Positions 26,801-39,856 are shown, counted from the stretch's first letter. The stretch is DNA of 64,000 nt from Xiphophorus maculatus (GCF_002775205.1 NC_036456.1:6339463-6403462), one strand, 5' to 3'. Numbers and translations are program-made. Notes: generated by a model not told the origin, from the letters alone.

Positions 26801-29236
26801 CCGCCTGTCAGATGGTTTTTGCATGGCCCTCACCACCTTTATAGAGCTCTCATCGAAACGTGGCTCCTCCTCTACATCCAACGACTCTGCGTTCACCAAA
26901 GTACCTCCCACACCTGAGATCCTTGATCTGCTGTCTTCTCCTCTGTAGTGTTGAGCTTCACCCTCATGTGGATTTTCATCAAAATGGACTGGCGTACCAT
27001 CACCCAGTTGGTCTTCCTCTCCTTTCCAGTCACTAGTTTCAACCACTGCATCAGTGAGGTCAGGAATGGACTGCTGGGTCTGTTGAAAGCATAACAGCAA
27101 AACAAAAACAGAATTTACAAAGTAAACATATATAGGAAGGGTCCCATGTAAAAATCATAGCAGACATATAACTAGATTTTCTAGTTATATTTAAAACTGG
27201 AATAACATTTTAGCATCCTAGAAGTCTTTCCTTTGAACATTAACAGCTTTCTTGGTCATTCTTCTTCCAATTTTACTTTTCTATCGCCAAACAACTGAAA
27301 TACAGCAAACTCCTAACACAAGACCAACACCCAGGCTTTCATACAATCAGTCGATAAGTTGGTAATTATTAGTTTATGGGAATTCCACGGTAAATGTTAA
27401 AGATTACTTTCTTGGGTCATCTTTTCAGGCTAAGCTGTAGGCAAGGCAGACTTATTTATTTAGTACTCTGTCTGTCTGTCTGTCTATCTAATGCAAAATA
27501 CCACTTATTTAATGCATATCAAACATCTGTCTAACCAACTATATTTTTCAAAATTGCAGTGTTATTTATTTACTTTTTTACACCTCCTGAAAGAAAAACA
27601 AAGAATTTACATGTGGATCAGACATTTAGCAGATTATAAAACATCCCTGAAGGCCCTGTTACATGATTGTTTTGTTGAATTAGAAACCCAGAAGGAAACG
27701 TTGTGCTGACCTCTGCTGGCGCTGCAGCGGTGGAGTCATGTGACAGGTCGCCCCTGACACTCAACACCAGACGACCCTCAGTGAGCTCAACGACATGCTT
27801 AGATCTCCTCAACACTTCCTGTTGATCTACAGCACAAAGCATCATAAATTCATGCATGCATACAAAATTATATATTTGTGTGCGTGTGTAATAAAATGGT
27901 ATCATTGTGGACCTACAGGGCGAGCTCAGACTTCTGTGAAAATAATCACGGAAGTTTTATATGGAAATAACCATCCAATGCAAATAGGGAAGCAGTGCTG
28001 AGTTTCATGTGAAACTCCAGAGACCAAGATTGATTCATGGTTGAAATATAATGTAGTTTCAGACCCTTTGAGTCACATGAGGACCAATTAGTTGGTCACA
28101 TTATCTGACCAAGTAATTGGTCACATGAGGACCAGACTCCACCTCCAGCAACAACTAATCTTTATCTATGCAAACTAAGAGTCGTCTATACTAATAGAGC
28201 AGATTTTACAATCTACTACCTTTACCCAGAGCATACCTACAAAAAAAATCTTGAACTATCCCTTTAAAACTAATGACTTTAGTTTTAAAGTCATTACCTC
28301 CACTCTTGAGTTACATTGGCTTAGTGATTCCCAGGCTATATTACAGTACACTGCTTGACAACTCACTTTGGTTTTGTCATCTTTTAGTTACAGAACATAA
28401 TTTTGCTGGTTGTATGAACTGAAATAACCATAATGTTGTACAATACTTTAAACTACTGAGCATTTTAGGACATTAGAATGTGCCTTTATTTCTAATAATC
28501 TACTGTACCGCCTTAGCGGTGACACCTGTATAAACAACATTTTGGTTACCATTGCTAAATTTCGTTCACCTGTGTGGAAGTGCAATGAACATTTCCAAAA
28601 ATGTCCTTCTGAGCAACATAATATAGTAATACAAGACTCAGAATATTTTAATATTTGCTCCGGCTTCATAAATTAAATTCCTACTTATATTTCAGTGTCA
28701 TTCTGAATCAGTCATGTTACGCAGTAGTTTTCGTTATGTAAAAAAAAAACAAAACAGATTTTACTAAGCTTCATACTAGTGTAACTGATCATTTTTTACA
28801 GTGCGTTGCTCTTTGACACTCTTGTCAGTTTTTCAGCGGCTCTTTCTGGCCTTTGGCAGCTTGAGTTAAGTTTCATTTTTTTTAATTTCCCGTTTCCAAA
28901 ACGGGACGACAATATTAATAACATTAATAACAACAAACACAACGTGCACGACAACATAGCCGCGTGCGTACGTGTTGAAGGACATGTATCAGGTCTCCCT
29001 TGCTTCTTAAGGCAACGTCGCAACACAAACAGCAAAAGAAAGTCTTGTGTTTCTGTACCTTCCTGACTTTTGAACGCGATGCTGTAGAAGTTATCAGCCA
29101 CTCTGGTTAGTGGACCGCAGTCTCCTCCGCCGGACAGCCTGTGAACGCGGAAAAACATCTCAGTTTTCTTGTTGTCCTTCTCCGAAAGAAGACTGTGACA
29201 CTCGAAATAAACGGGGTACTGGTAATTGTCCGCCAT
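23841..29236 (-). CDS. gene B: RRM-like / single macro / AIG1 GTPase fusion protein
   Basis: Tandem paralogue of gene A, about 774 residues. Exons are 29059-29236, 27711-27826, 26642-27079, 26270-26506, 25962-26180, 25410-25467 and 23841-24919, with the same splice phases as A. Residues 1-98 are the RRM-type region (MADNYQYPVY, SGGGDCGPLT). Exon 3 is 438 bases instead of 1125 and lacks macro 1 completely; the frame is kept. Macro 2 (VQGTIES, DPLSTRVGN, PALGTGIAL) remains at about 225-396. The GTPase has GKTGAGKS at 426-433, DTPGFFD and VFTHGEQ. The tail differs from A over the last 60 residues (GGIQGGAIG in place of GGARGVAIG; MLPQN end). Exon 6 is 58 bases against 76 in A. Nothing in the frame is broken, so it looks functional. 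Confidence 0.85.
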
Positions 29237-29720
29237 AGTTATGGTTCCCTGACAAAACAGTACGCGCTCCCTAATGAGACGACGAGATGTGTCAAATGTA
29301 CTCCGGAGCTCCGCCCCCTAGTGGCCACAATGGAGATAACTGAGGCAGAGAGGAGTCGCAGCTGTCACATCAATCCACCTGTTTGCTTTTCTTTTTTCTA
29401 AATAAGAAATGAAGGGTGCGTTAACCCTTAATGTCGCAGAAACATTTCTGATAAAACACTTTCCAAAATTTCTTAGTTTATGATCTAAATGGTTCAGTCA
29501 AACCTCTGGATTCAAGTGAAAGTCAAAAACACAGTTGTTCCTACAGTCGTGGTCATGGATATGGAAGTCTGAAATATGAAAGATCGCAGACTTAACATGT
29601 TCTCTTCCAGTTCTCTCCTAAAATGAGCCCGAATACCAAAAAAAAAAGGAAAAAAATGGGTTCATTTCAAATGATTTTGAAACATTTAAACATGTTTCAA
29701 AATCTACAAAACAAACAAGG

Positions 29721-30063
29721 TGTCATGATTTAGGTGGTGAGGCAGAGGCAGCAGACCCAGGGTAAGATGAATAAGATGGTTTAATAACAAAAGTAGTCCA
29801 AAAATCCAAAAACATACAAAGTCCAAAAGACCAGGTAGCACAAAAGGAGCGCAGGGCAAATGCTCACAACTGGTGACACTGGCAGACTAGGCAAACACGA
29901 GGAGGACCCGACAAGGAACAAAGAACACAGGTGGGGTTAAATACACAAAGGGTAATCAAAGAGACAAGAAACACCTGGAAACAATCAAGGGGAGACAGGA
30001 CAACACGGAGACTCAGAGAGACAGAAACTCAAAATAAACACAGATAAGGGACAGATCCCGACA
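29721..30063. mobile_element. solo LTR-like fossil
   Basis: The sequence starts TGTCATGATT and ends ATCCCGACA (TG...CA). A 5-base direct repeat, CAAGG, lies on both sides (29716-29720 and 30064-30068). This is the footprint of a solo LTR of a retrovirus-like or LTR element. No internal coding region is present. A short family relative lies at 39857-40168. The family is not identified; a non-LTR explanation is possible. Confidence 0.5.
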
Positions 30064-30180
30064 CAAGGCAACATATACAGTAAGCCTATAAGCAATACTG
30101 GTATTGCATTGAAGATTGTGGCGTGCCACTTTTTAACTGATTTCTGTAAAAATGTTTGTTTGCTCAACTAAGAGCGTAAT

Positions 30181-31050
30181 AAATTAATCAAGTTTATTAT
30201 TTTATTTTTCAGCAACAAGGCAGCTCAAAGTGCTTAACATTATAAAAACACGACACAGTAAACACATTTTGCCATGTGCTGTCATTACACATCAACATAT
30301 TGGTCAGTGTTTCACTTATGATGATTAAAACTCACCAATAAACAGATGAGTGTTTAGTCTTGATTTAAACACACTCGGTGTTTTGGCTGTCTTGCATTTT
30401 TCAGGAAGTTTGTTCCAGATTTCTGAAAGCTGCTTCTCCATGTTTGGTTCTGGTTCTGCAAATGCACAGCAGAACCAGAACCAGAAGACCTGAGAGGTCT
30501 GGAGGCTTGGTACAACGCCAGCAGATTTTTAATGCCTGCCTTTAACCGTTCAGTGATTTATAAACTAAACAATATTTTAAAGTGTATTCTCTGAGCTACA
30601 GAGAACCAGTGTAGGGGCTGGTGTGATCTGCTCTACCTTCCTGGTTTTAGTGAGGATGTTAGCAGCAGCGTTCTGGATCAGCTGCAGCTGCCTGATAGAT
30701 TTTTTTAGACAAACCTGTAAATGCACTGTTGCAGTAATCAATGCGACAAAAGATAAACGCATGGATGAGTTTCTTTAGATCTCGCTGAGACATTAGTCCT
30801 CTAATCACCTGGAGATGTCCTACAGGTGATAGAAGGCCGACTTTGTAACTGTCTTTATGTGGCTCTGAAGGTTCAGGTCAGAGTCCATCACTATTCCCAG
30901 GTTATCAGGCCTGATGGCTGGTTTTTACTTGTAATAACTGAAGCTGTGCATTGACTCTAGATCGTTCCTCTTCAGGTCCAAAGGCAATAACTTCAGTTTT
31001 GTTTCTGTTCAGCTGGAGAAAGTTTTGGCACATCCAGACATTTCTAACAA
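30181..31050 (-). mobile_element. L2-type LINE fragment
   Basis: It has the same 3' family sequence as the copy in gene A intron 2 (CAGCAACAAGGCAGCTCAAAGTGC). It runs further 5', including the minus-strand equivalent of CAGCTGATCCAGAA-TGCTGC and the region before it. It is 5'-truncated with no intact ORF. Confidence 0.7.
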
Positions 31051-31656
31051 CAGTATTACACAAGATGAGTAAAATACTTCAAAGAGAAATGTCAGGCTTC
31101 TGAAAACTATATTCATGTCTATACACTCTAGTTGGTCAGGACCCCTTTCACATGAATTATTGCAGTCATGTGGCGTGCCATGGCAGTGAATTGAAAACCC
31201 AGGTTGTTTTGATATCCTTTAGGTAATTTGCATAATGGGTTTTCTGACTCACCTTCCTCTTGACAATCAAGCCAGGCCAGCTTGCTGCCCTTTAGAGCAC
31301 AGTAACACCAAGGTCATCAAGCCAGCATTTCACATCTTTTGGCAGTGAGCTGCTGGAAAATGAAACCAGTATCTCCATGAACCCTTTCAGCAGAAGGAAG
31401 CATGACGTGCATATTGCAAGCATATTGTTTTAATGCACCAGCGCGTTGATCTGTACAATAACCTGATTTGCAGACACATGCTGTGGGAGATGAGGTGTAG
31501 CTGTATTATATACATACATAACCCACTGAAGTACTCCACCGTGTCTAGTGTTCGCACACTGCTTTAGCTGGCTGGGAAATATTATTTTACAATGAAGTGG
31601 ATACATTTTTGTATGTAATACGTATCAAACAAGGAATAATATTGCCTAACTGCATG

Positions 31657-31658
<2 letters not shown>

Positions 31659-31696
<38 letters not shown>
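31659..31696. repeat. (TA)n microsatellite
   Basis: About 17 TA units with one interruption. Confidence 0.9.
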
Positions 31697-31699
<3 letters not shown>

Positions 31700-32003
31700 T
31701 CAGAAAGATTGATTCTCTCTAGACTTTCTATGTCTTGTAAGTTGCTTTTTTGCTCTTCAGCCATTAAGACAACACTACACATGGCAGAACCATGGTAACG
31801 CTCTCCATGGCTGTGAACTCTGTGCCCAGCTGCACAGAATATTGATTTATTCAGTAGTATTTTGAAGTTTATACTGTGAAATGTGTTGTAGGCTCCCTGT
31901 ATAGCACCTGTTGAAATGGCAACAGACGTTTGTATATTAGGTAATGTCCCACATTTAGCCTAATCTGTATTTCATGTTTTACAAAACGCAGCATTGTGTA
32001 GCT

Positions 32004-32208
32004 CAGGGGAGCCAAACTCCAGTCCTCAAGGGCCGCAGTCCTGCAACTTTTAGATGTGCCTCTGCTGCACCACACCTGAATAGAATAATTAGGTCATTAA
32101 GGCTCTGGAGAACTGATCTACACAAGGAGGAGGTCATTAAGTCATTTCATTCCAGTGTCTTGTACCTTAGTGGCTGCGGCCCTCGAGGCCTGGAGTTTGA
32201 CACCTGTG
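32004..32208. mobile_element. short hAT-type non-autonomous element
   Basis: The termini are CAGGGGAGCCAAACTCCAG and, reverse-complemented, CACAGGTGTCAAACTCCAG. A perfect 8-bp duplication, GTGTAGCT, lies on both sides (31996-32003 and 32209-32216). Confidence 0.85.
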
Positions 32209-32524
32209 GTGTAGCTTCTCTATAGCTTCTGACTAATCAGCTATTTTCAGGATTCTGATGCTGCTGTACTGTTCCGCTCCACAGTTCCTATATTTATTGT
32301 CAACAACGTGACAGTCACATGAGCTGCAGCTTGCAAGGCAAATCCTGTTTTATTAACTTTACAAGCTTGTGGCCCATCTGTCGATAAGGCAAATAAGCGG
32401 AACCTTAGTAACAGCTCTGAAGAGAAACTTTACGACACTTTATGTCACCTTGCTTTGCAAACAAAACAGCAACAAGAAACTTTTCAGTTCTGCTTTTGCC
32501 TGAATATTAATTCTGAGCAGTATG

Positions 32525-33180
32525 TTGTATTCTGGGCTGCACAGTGGTTGCAGTGTCTACGCAGCAAGTTTGAATCTTCTATGGTTTGAATCCTGCACTG
32601 AAAAAACTCATCTATAGAATTTACCTAATAAATCTGAGGTAACAATTTGCATTGACTCTTTTGGGGTAAATTCAATTCCATATATTGAGTATAAAGTAAC
32701 TGAACAAAAAATATATGAAATACTTAAAGAAATTGGGTAAACTTTACCTCATATTTATGTATATATTCAACAGCTACTTACTCAGTTAAATTAGGTAAAA
32801 CTATGTCTTGTTTGCTAGTAGGTAATACCTGATAATTACAAATCAAAGTTAATTAAAATCAGTTAATAACCATTACTTATTCAGAGAAGGTAAGATGTAC
32901 CCCCAAAAAAGACATTCAGCTCGTACACCTTCTCAATGTTTTTAATCCATAAAGTCATCAAAAACAAAAACACAGAATAAACTGCAGCACAACAGTGTCA
33001 CACATTTCAAATAATGAACCTGCATTATAACCCAACAACTTCAACTGTTGTTTCAGTAATGTTGGACAATAAAACATATCCCTGCTTTAGAACATCCAGA
33101 CTGCTCGATAAGAAAGGAGTAGATCAGAGAAAAGGAGAAGTGAGGTGATCAGAGCAGAGGTGCAAGAGATGTCCAATCAC
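32525..33180. repeat. repeat-derived stretch
   Basis: The stretch opens with a degraded SINE-like head (GGGCTGCACAGTGG, then GTTTGAATCCTGCACTG). It continues into AT-rich sequence with repeated TTTACCTxAT and GGGTAAA words, typical of a fish interspersed repeat. No coding frame is supported. Confidence 0.4.
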
Positions 33181-33448
33181 ATGAAGATTTTCTTGTATCT
33201 AAACTCTTACTTGTGTTTCTTCGGCCTCACACAACAGTGACTGAGCAAATCTGAAATCTGCAGGTGTATTTATACACAACAAAAAAACTGAGAGAGGTTG
33301 CAACATACTTATGTATCCATCTGTACAGATATTTCTGTGTCTGTGTGTGGAGCAGAGGAGGGAAGAGAACAAAAATATAAAACTATACTCCATTAAAACT
33401 CTCTGTCCAGACAAAAGATCCTCTTGGAATAAGAGGGGAAATGTATGT

Positions 33449-34640
33449 CTATTGCATGAGCTTGTTTTTGAGGCTGTGGATCTTCTTCAGTAGTTTTGCC
33501 CCATCAAGTTCCAAAAAAAGTTTTTGAAAAGCTTCAAATGTGTTCTTGAGCTGCTTTGGATAGTCATGGTTGAGGGCATATATCAGTCCCATCAGCAGTA
33601 CAGATGTTCGGCTTCCACATCCGTCCATCACTTGGTTTCCCTCAATCACAATCTGATGGATCCTCCTCAGCCATGATGTTGTGCATCACGATCACCTTCA
33701 TTATTTTGTCTGTGTAGTCCTCACATTCCTACATGTTAAAAAGAAAGAAACAAAAAAGATACACATTTTTAATTTTATTGAATATGCTGTTTCAATACAT
33801 TTCAACTTATCTAAAGGAGAGCAGAGGGGAGTGATCAAAAGAGGAGAGGATCCCTTGAGTTAATCAATCATCTGTTATCAATGACATACCTGGCAGTCAT
33901 GGAAAAGATCTTCTTGTCTTTCACCAAGGTAGTTAATGAGGCAGCAGACAACTGCATCCCTATTTTTCTCAATGCTCTGTGTCTGTAGGGAGATACAATT
34001 TAGTGAAAAGACTGTTAGTGGAAAGTGGGGAGAGAATTACATACACTAACACCGAATTGCTTAAAAAAAAGGGTAGTTTAAGTTGGTAAGGAGCTCAACT
34101 TTGTGCACAACAAAGCAATTCTTTACAAATTAATTCACGTATATCAATAATGACATATTTGAGAAAAAAAGTTAAATAACATACGTCATTTAAAGTGTCC
34201 AACAGAGGGTGCATCTTGGAACCAGCAGCCCCTCCTTTAGCACGCATAAGCTGCATAAGACTTGGTGTGTACTCATCAAGCTTTAGCATGAATGTCTCCT
34301 CCAAGGAAACTGTCGTGATACGTCTGAACTCTTCCTTGATCTAGGAAATAAAAGGACACAAATAAAATTTTAAATGACAGACTGAGAATGCTGCCTTGAT
34401 AAATGTGTCCTTAATGCACCCCATGTCTTGACAGTGCAAGGACAATCTGCATAGAGGCAGGGGATGGAGTGGACCCGACCAAAATGCCCATGCATTAGCC
34501 TGCTGTGTTTCAGCAGGTCTAATCTTTTTGATGTTGTGAAGTTGCACAACTTGCATTTCCAGTTCCTTTTCCCATAACTGAGGTGTTTGGTTAAGGTAAC
34601 TACACCTTTAAGGTCAATGTTATTTATTTTATTTAGCAAA
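33449..34640 (-). pseudogene. C2H2 zinc-finger repeat-family gene, decayed
   Basis: Exons read on the minus strand: about 34370-34639 (two C2H2-like fingers, CKLCNFTTSKR...H and CLYADCPCTV...H), 34185-34340 (52 codons, EEFRRITTVSLEETF), 33890-33982 (31 codons, QSIEKNRDAVVCCLINYLG) and 33449-33728. The last exon ends in a conserved-looking C-terminus (GLIYALNHDYPKQLKNTF, then LKNKLMQ). I recognise this C-terminal block from a many-copy fish family often annotated as SAM-domain-3-like or uncharacterised zinc-finger proteins. In the last exon the frame that leaves the splice acceptor stops after ECEDYTDKIMKVIVMHN...; the conserved C-terminus lies in another frame, so one frameshift is likely. 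The 5' end is not resolved. Confidence 0.55.
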
Positions 34641-35178
34641 CTTGCATACCTGTACAGGATACACTGGGTGTGGGGACGTGGGAGAGTGTGTCAGCCCCAG
34701 AAGCAGAGTGGTCTATCAGTGAGTCCCTGCTTGTGGAGAACAGACAAGAGGAACTGAAGAGACGGCAAATACTGAGTGTCCACATACAAAGACTCTGGCT
34801 GCAACAGAAATAAGAGAGAAAGAAATGATCAGACATGTACCTGGGAGAAGAAATATATAAGGGCTAATGTATAGTTCAGAGGTTATTACCTTCATGTTAG
34901 CCTCATGAACAACCTCATAAACAAGAGATTATGCTTTACGGGGCCCAGAATTGTGATGCCGCAGAGACGAGAGCTGTGACACCGGGTCCAAGGTTCTGAT
35001 CATGCAGGTTTGGTTTTAAACCATGATGTGGAATTGAGCCTCCACTCTCCCTTTAACAACCAACAAGTTACAAGTCATTTATCTAACGTCACAATTAGTC
35101 TGAGGCTCTTTAATGAAGGTAGAAACTAAACATAAGGTCAATATTTTGCAGTTTCTCTGTGCTCCTCTGATCAGAGCA

Positions 35179-35258
<80 letters not shown>

Positions 35259-35259
35259 G
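35179..35259. repeat. (CTGT)n microsatellite
   Basis: About 20 uninterrupted CTGT units. Confidence 0.97.
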
Positions 35260-36449
35260 ACAGGGTCTGTTGTGCAGAAATAACTGTACTTACCTCACTA
35301 AAATAAAGGCAATGCAATTGCATAGAGTAATATTCATTCTTCATAAAATTAGTTTTATAGATCATATTCATAGATATTATATGCTTCATAAACAATATTA
35401 CAAGATTCTGAAAACATTTATTAAGCACTGACGTTTTAACAATACCCAATATAATATAAAATCAATTCTAAAATGTTTTACTTGAACATTAAAAAAATGA
35501 GGTGCAGCAACAGTGGGTGTTTACACACATAAAGGTGGATACAGTGGTACTTTGTTTTCATTTTACAACATGTTTGTTTCCACTCTGGTCCGCATCAGCA
35601 CGCTGGATGAGCGTCCTGTTTCCATGACGACTGACCGGAAAAGACGTGCGACACGTCATCTTCACGTGAGTCTTCAGAGTCCCGATTGTAAAAATAAAAC
35701 TCTGAGAAGTAACGCTAAACTTTAACAACAGAGACATGCAGGTAATCTGGACATCGGATCATTTTGTTTTTAAACAGACCGACTCTAGCAGCCATGCTAA
35801 GGGAGCTAACGGAGCTAACAGGCTAACAACAGAAAACACGTCAGTCATTTCATATGTTGGCCACATGTTAGTGTAGTAGTATTTGAAGACGGGACTTAAA
35901 TGAATTGTTCCTCGTTGACAGCAGTGTATTTACTGGCTGTGTCTCGGTGCAGCGTGATGTGGGAGCAGAGACCTGCAGGTACTTACTGACCATTAGCTAT
36001 ACCTTAACCACTGGGCAAAAGCTGAACTATCCGCTTTACAGTCTATGTGTTGCCTAAACAGCCGCCCATTCAATATATTAGGAAACGCTGGCGTTGACTA
36101 GTTTCTAACCTTAAACCAGCGGTCAGACACAGTCATGCATGCTGGCTAATCTTGTTTAAAGCACACCGCGAACATTTCATTGCAACTTACCTGCAGTTGC
36201 CATGGTGGCGCCAGGGACAGATTCAAACTTTGATTTCGAGTAATGGCATGTTACACAGATGCACATGGAATATAAGTGAAGTGTAACATCTCATCATTTC
36301 AAATATTACAATTTGCCTTCGCGCTATTATTCACAGCACCCTTATGTAAATAGCTTACCTTCAGCTCACGGTTCAATGGCAGAGAGGATGCAGACTTCTC
36401 TGTCCCGCTCGTTCAAAAACACGGTCTGACGCATGCGCAATTTGGAGCA

Positions 36450-39276
36450 GCGGACTTAAGATTCGTGGTTATATTTTACTGTATTTTCCTATGTAATGGT
36501 TTTTAATGTTAACGAATGGGTAGCATGTGTATAATTTACCCATTATTTTATAATTCCTTGGCTGTCTGAAAAAATTTATTAAATTTTATATGATTTGTAT
36601 AGATCATATTTACCACTCTCCAAAATCACTTTTTTCAGTGTGGTCTAGGGATTCCGACTTCCTCCAACAATTCAAAAACATGATTGTTAGATTAATTCGT
36701 TTCTTTAACTTCCCCTCAGAGACAACTGCGTGTGCATTGCTGTCTGTACTTTGTCTCTCCATTGCTTCGATGCTAGCAGCCGGTCCATGATGCATCTCTG
36801 GAGATAAGTGCTTTGTGACCAAAACTGAATATGACAAGTTTTACATTTGGTTTATTTTTTTTAATTTCATATTTGAGATATTAAAATCAACTCCTCTGAC
36901 TCAGAGACACATAAAAACAAGCAAAAAAAAAAAACTGGTAAATAAAATGTTCCTTCCACTTAGCAACATGCTGTTTTGTGTTAGTCTGTCAAACAAAGTC
37001 AAAACAACATTCACTGAAGTTCATGATCATTACAAGATTAAAGAAACACCATCACTATGAATACTTTTGCAAGGAACCTTAATAATAGCCTGCTGTGTGG
37101 TTAACTGAGCTGCCCTCCTTCGTGCTGCCTAAAGGTGGCATGTACTGTATTTTCTTTGTGTGAAGTGAAATAACTTGAAATAAGTTTCACATTTAAACAT
37201 ATTTATTTGTTTTGCTGTCAGTGTGGTTGCCATGCTATCTAATTAAATGCAGGAACAGCAATCCTATTAAAATTCAGGTGCGATCAAACACAAAGCTGCA
37301 GAAAACTGAATGTTCAAATTAACCCTTTCATGCATGAATTATGATCCTTTGTGTCAGAATTTTTTTTCCATTTAAAAAAAAAAAATCTTAAGGCATAAAA
37401 AAGGTAGGAAAATTTTTTTGTAAAAATATATATATATATTTTTTATGTGATCAATTGTAATTTTGCCCAAATACAAAGTTGTTATTTGAAAAATACATCA
37501 GTAGTATTGTTCCTTAGGGGTTATCTGATGTCACAATATTTTTTTTACTTGCAAGAGTCGTCTACAGTAGGAGGAGGACCGGGTTGGTTCTCATGCTTTT
37601 TTATCTGTCGGCCATATTGTATTTAACAAAAATAATTTCTTTCATTTGCAGCTGATGGCCAGTAGTTGATGGTATATTTTATGATGCATTAGTGTCCACT
37701 TCAGTGGTCTGTGTGCATTTATAACATAAAAATCCACAGGAAGCACAAGAAAATGGCTTTTAGATAGCTGTCCACTGTAGTGACCACTATGCATATGTTT
37801 TCTACGGTCTTTCATAACTTTGTGAGTGAATTGCAGTTGTCAATACAAGGAAATATTCAATAAATAAACAGTCTAATAAGATAAGATAAACTTGAAGGAC
37901 AGAGCAAATCATCAAGAAATCGTCATGACTATATGTTACGCTTGTTAGCGATTATTATGTTTTCTTTGATGTTCTGTTCATGCAGAGCGGACGCAAATCT
38001 GTGTGAAATCGATTCCCACTTTTACATTTTGAATTTAGAATAACTTGTAGCTGCAACTTTACGATGTTGATCGAACATGTTCTCACATGTCCTCCATGTG
38101 AGAACAGGAGGACATGTTTTAATGTTTTTTAAAGGTGGAGTTAATCTGTGTGACATCAGGGATGGGCTTATGCTACCAAGTATACAAATAAAAGGTTTTC
38201 AGACCGTTGTGTCCACACCTTTGGTGACCAAATACCAAGCTAAAGATAGATCTTGGTTATTCTCAAACTATGGATTAACTTTTAAAGTGGCAGAATATCA
38301 GATTGGTTTTGCCCCTTAAAAAGTTGAGGGTTTGTCATCCAGTCATAAGAATTACAAGTTCATGGACAAACTTTCCTGCTTGTCACGGTGGAGCCAAGTC
38401 ATGTAGCCTGGCCTGTATAAATCCTATAAATCTGTTTTACCATTTTTGGGGCACATTCAACGGGCACTATGAGTTTCTGATTTTGAATCTAAGTTTTTAT
38501 TATTGTGTGTTATTTCTGATCACAACTTTGGCCATATTTGATTCATTTTACACAGTTTATTGTTGGCTATCAGGGGCTGACTTAATTAATTCCTTTGAGT
38601 TTTGTTCCTTGGTTTATTCTTGCCTCCTGTTGTTGGATATTATAATTTAGTTTCCTTAGATTGCTGTTAGTTTTCTCCCCTTGGTTTATTGTTTATGTCT
38701 ACTTCAGCTTTCCTTGTGTTAATTAGTCTTGTTCTGTCCACTTGATGTTTGGTGTTTAATACTACTAACATAGAGACAGCTAACAATTGTTAGATTTTTG
38801 AAGAGCTTTTTTAAATACTGCCTCTCTTGTTGCTTCACACACTTTCAAACTTCTATCAAGGTAAACTGGAATCAAGCTGAACACAAGCAGTCAACTGATG
38901 TTTAGATAAATATTTAGTATTATTATTCTGTGACCATGGTGAGGTTCAAATGAAAAGGAGATATATTCTGACTCATCCTGAAATCTTTCATTTTGACACC
39001 AATAAAGCTGCTCATCAAGTGAACCGAAATGTGAGTGTGTTGACCCGAAATAAAACAAAATAGAATCAAGCTATGCTGATGCTTTTCTTTTGTTGTCTTT
39101 TACTGGCTTAACTTAAATAGAAGCCAGTAAAAGTGAAAGAACAGAGGGGATCATAAACCTGAGTGGCAATTAGACTTTTGGGTTCACGCCGTTGGTGTCA
39201 CTGAATACCGAGCTGCTGGAAGCTCAAAAAATGTTTGTTTAATTCTTTAAATTACTGATGAGCTTTTAAAGTCGCA
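36450..39276. other. non-genic stretch
   Basis: No supported exon. AT-rich sequence with a degraded repeat near 36640-36760 (CAAAAACATGATTGTTAG, shared with 44850) and two mutually exclusive short hairpins at 38080-38117. Confidence 0.5.
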
Positions 39277-39284
39277 GTCTAGTG

Positions 39285-39799
39285 CAGTGGTTCTCAAACT
39301 TTTTTCAGTGATGTACCCCCTTAAAAATATATTTTTAGTCAAGTACCCCCTGACACGGGCAAAACATTTTTCGAGAAAAAACGACGCTTCTCTCTGGGAC
39401 AGTGTAAAATCACTGTCTGATTTATTAAAGCCAAACAACTTATATCAGTGAACCTGACAAATACATCCATATTGCAAACATTGCATGGTAAAACAAAAAG
39501 AAAAACAGAAGATGGTGACCACCAGGAAGGTATAAAACCAGTCAAAACTGAAATATGCAAAACGCTGCTAATTTATATTGGTCTCTGTAATGGTACAAAA
39601 TTAAATATATACATAAATAATAATTCAATGCAGGAACACACATTTATATTTTATCGAACTTTTTACAAAATAATTTTTCCCAAGACTTATTATGAGGAGC
39701 CTACTGATTTTTTAAAGATATTTTGAAAAGCTTCACGTACCCCCTGCAGTACCTCCACGTACCCCCAGGGGTATGCGTACCCCCATTTGAGAACCACTG
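39285..39799. mobile_element. hAT-type non-autonomous element
   Basis: The termini are CAGTGGTTCTCAAACTTTTT and, reverse-complemented, CAGTGGTTCTCAAATGGGGG. The flanking 8-mers are GTCTAGTG and GTCTAGAG (7 of 8 identical). The subterminal regions are rich in GTACCCCC. It is 515 bases with no transposase frame. Confidence 0.85.
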
Positions 39800-39856
39800 G
39801 TCTAGAGGACATTTTTATTAAAAAAAAAAAAAAACTTTTCAAAGAGAAACACAATG

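Larger units (their letters stand above)
23365..31700. repeat. tandem duplication unit B
   Basis: This is the second copy of the unit at 12560-21690, with the same gene order and strand. It differs by an L2-type LINE and a solo LTR-like sequence in its distal flank and by the lack of the LINE in intron 2. Limits are approximate. Confidence 0.75.

Noticed and set aside
35179-35259. CTGT array as a CRISPR-like or regulatory array
   Set aside because: Simple tetranucleotide microsatellite without spacers.
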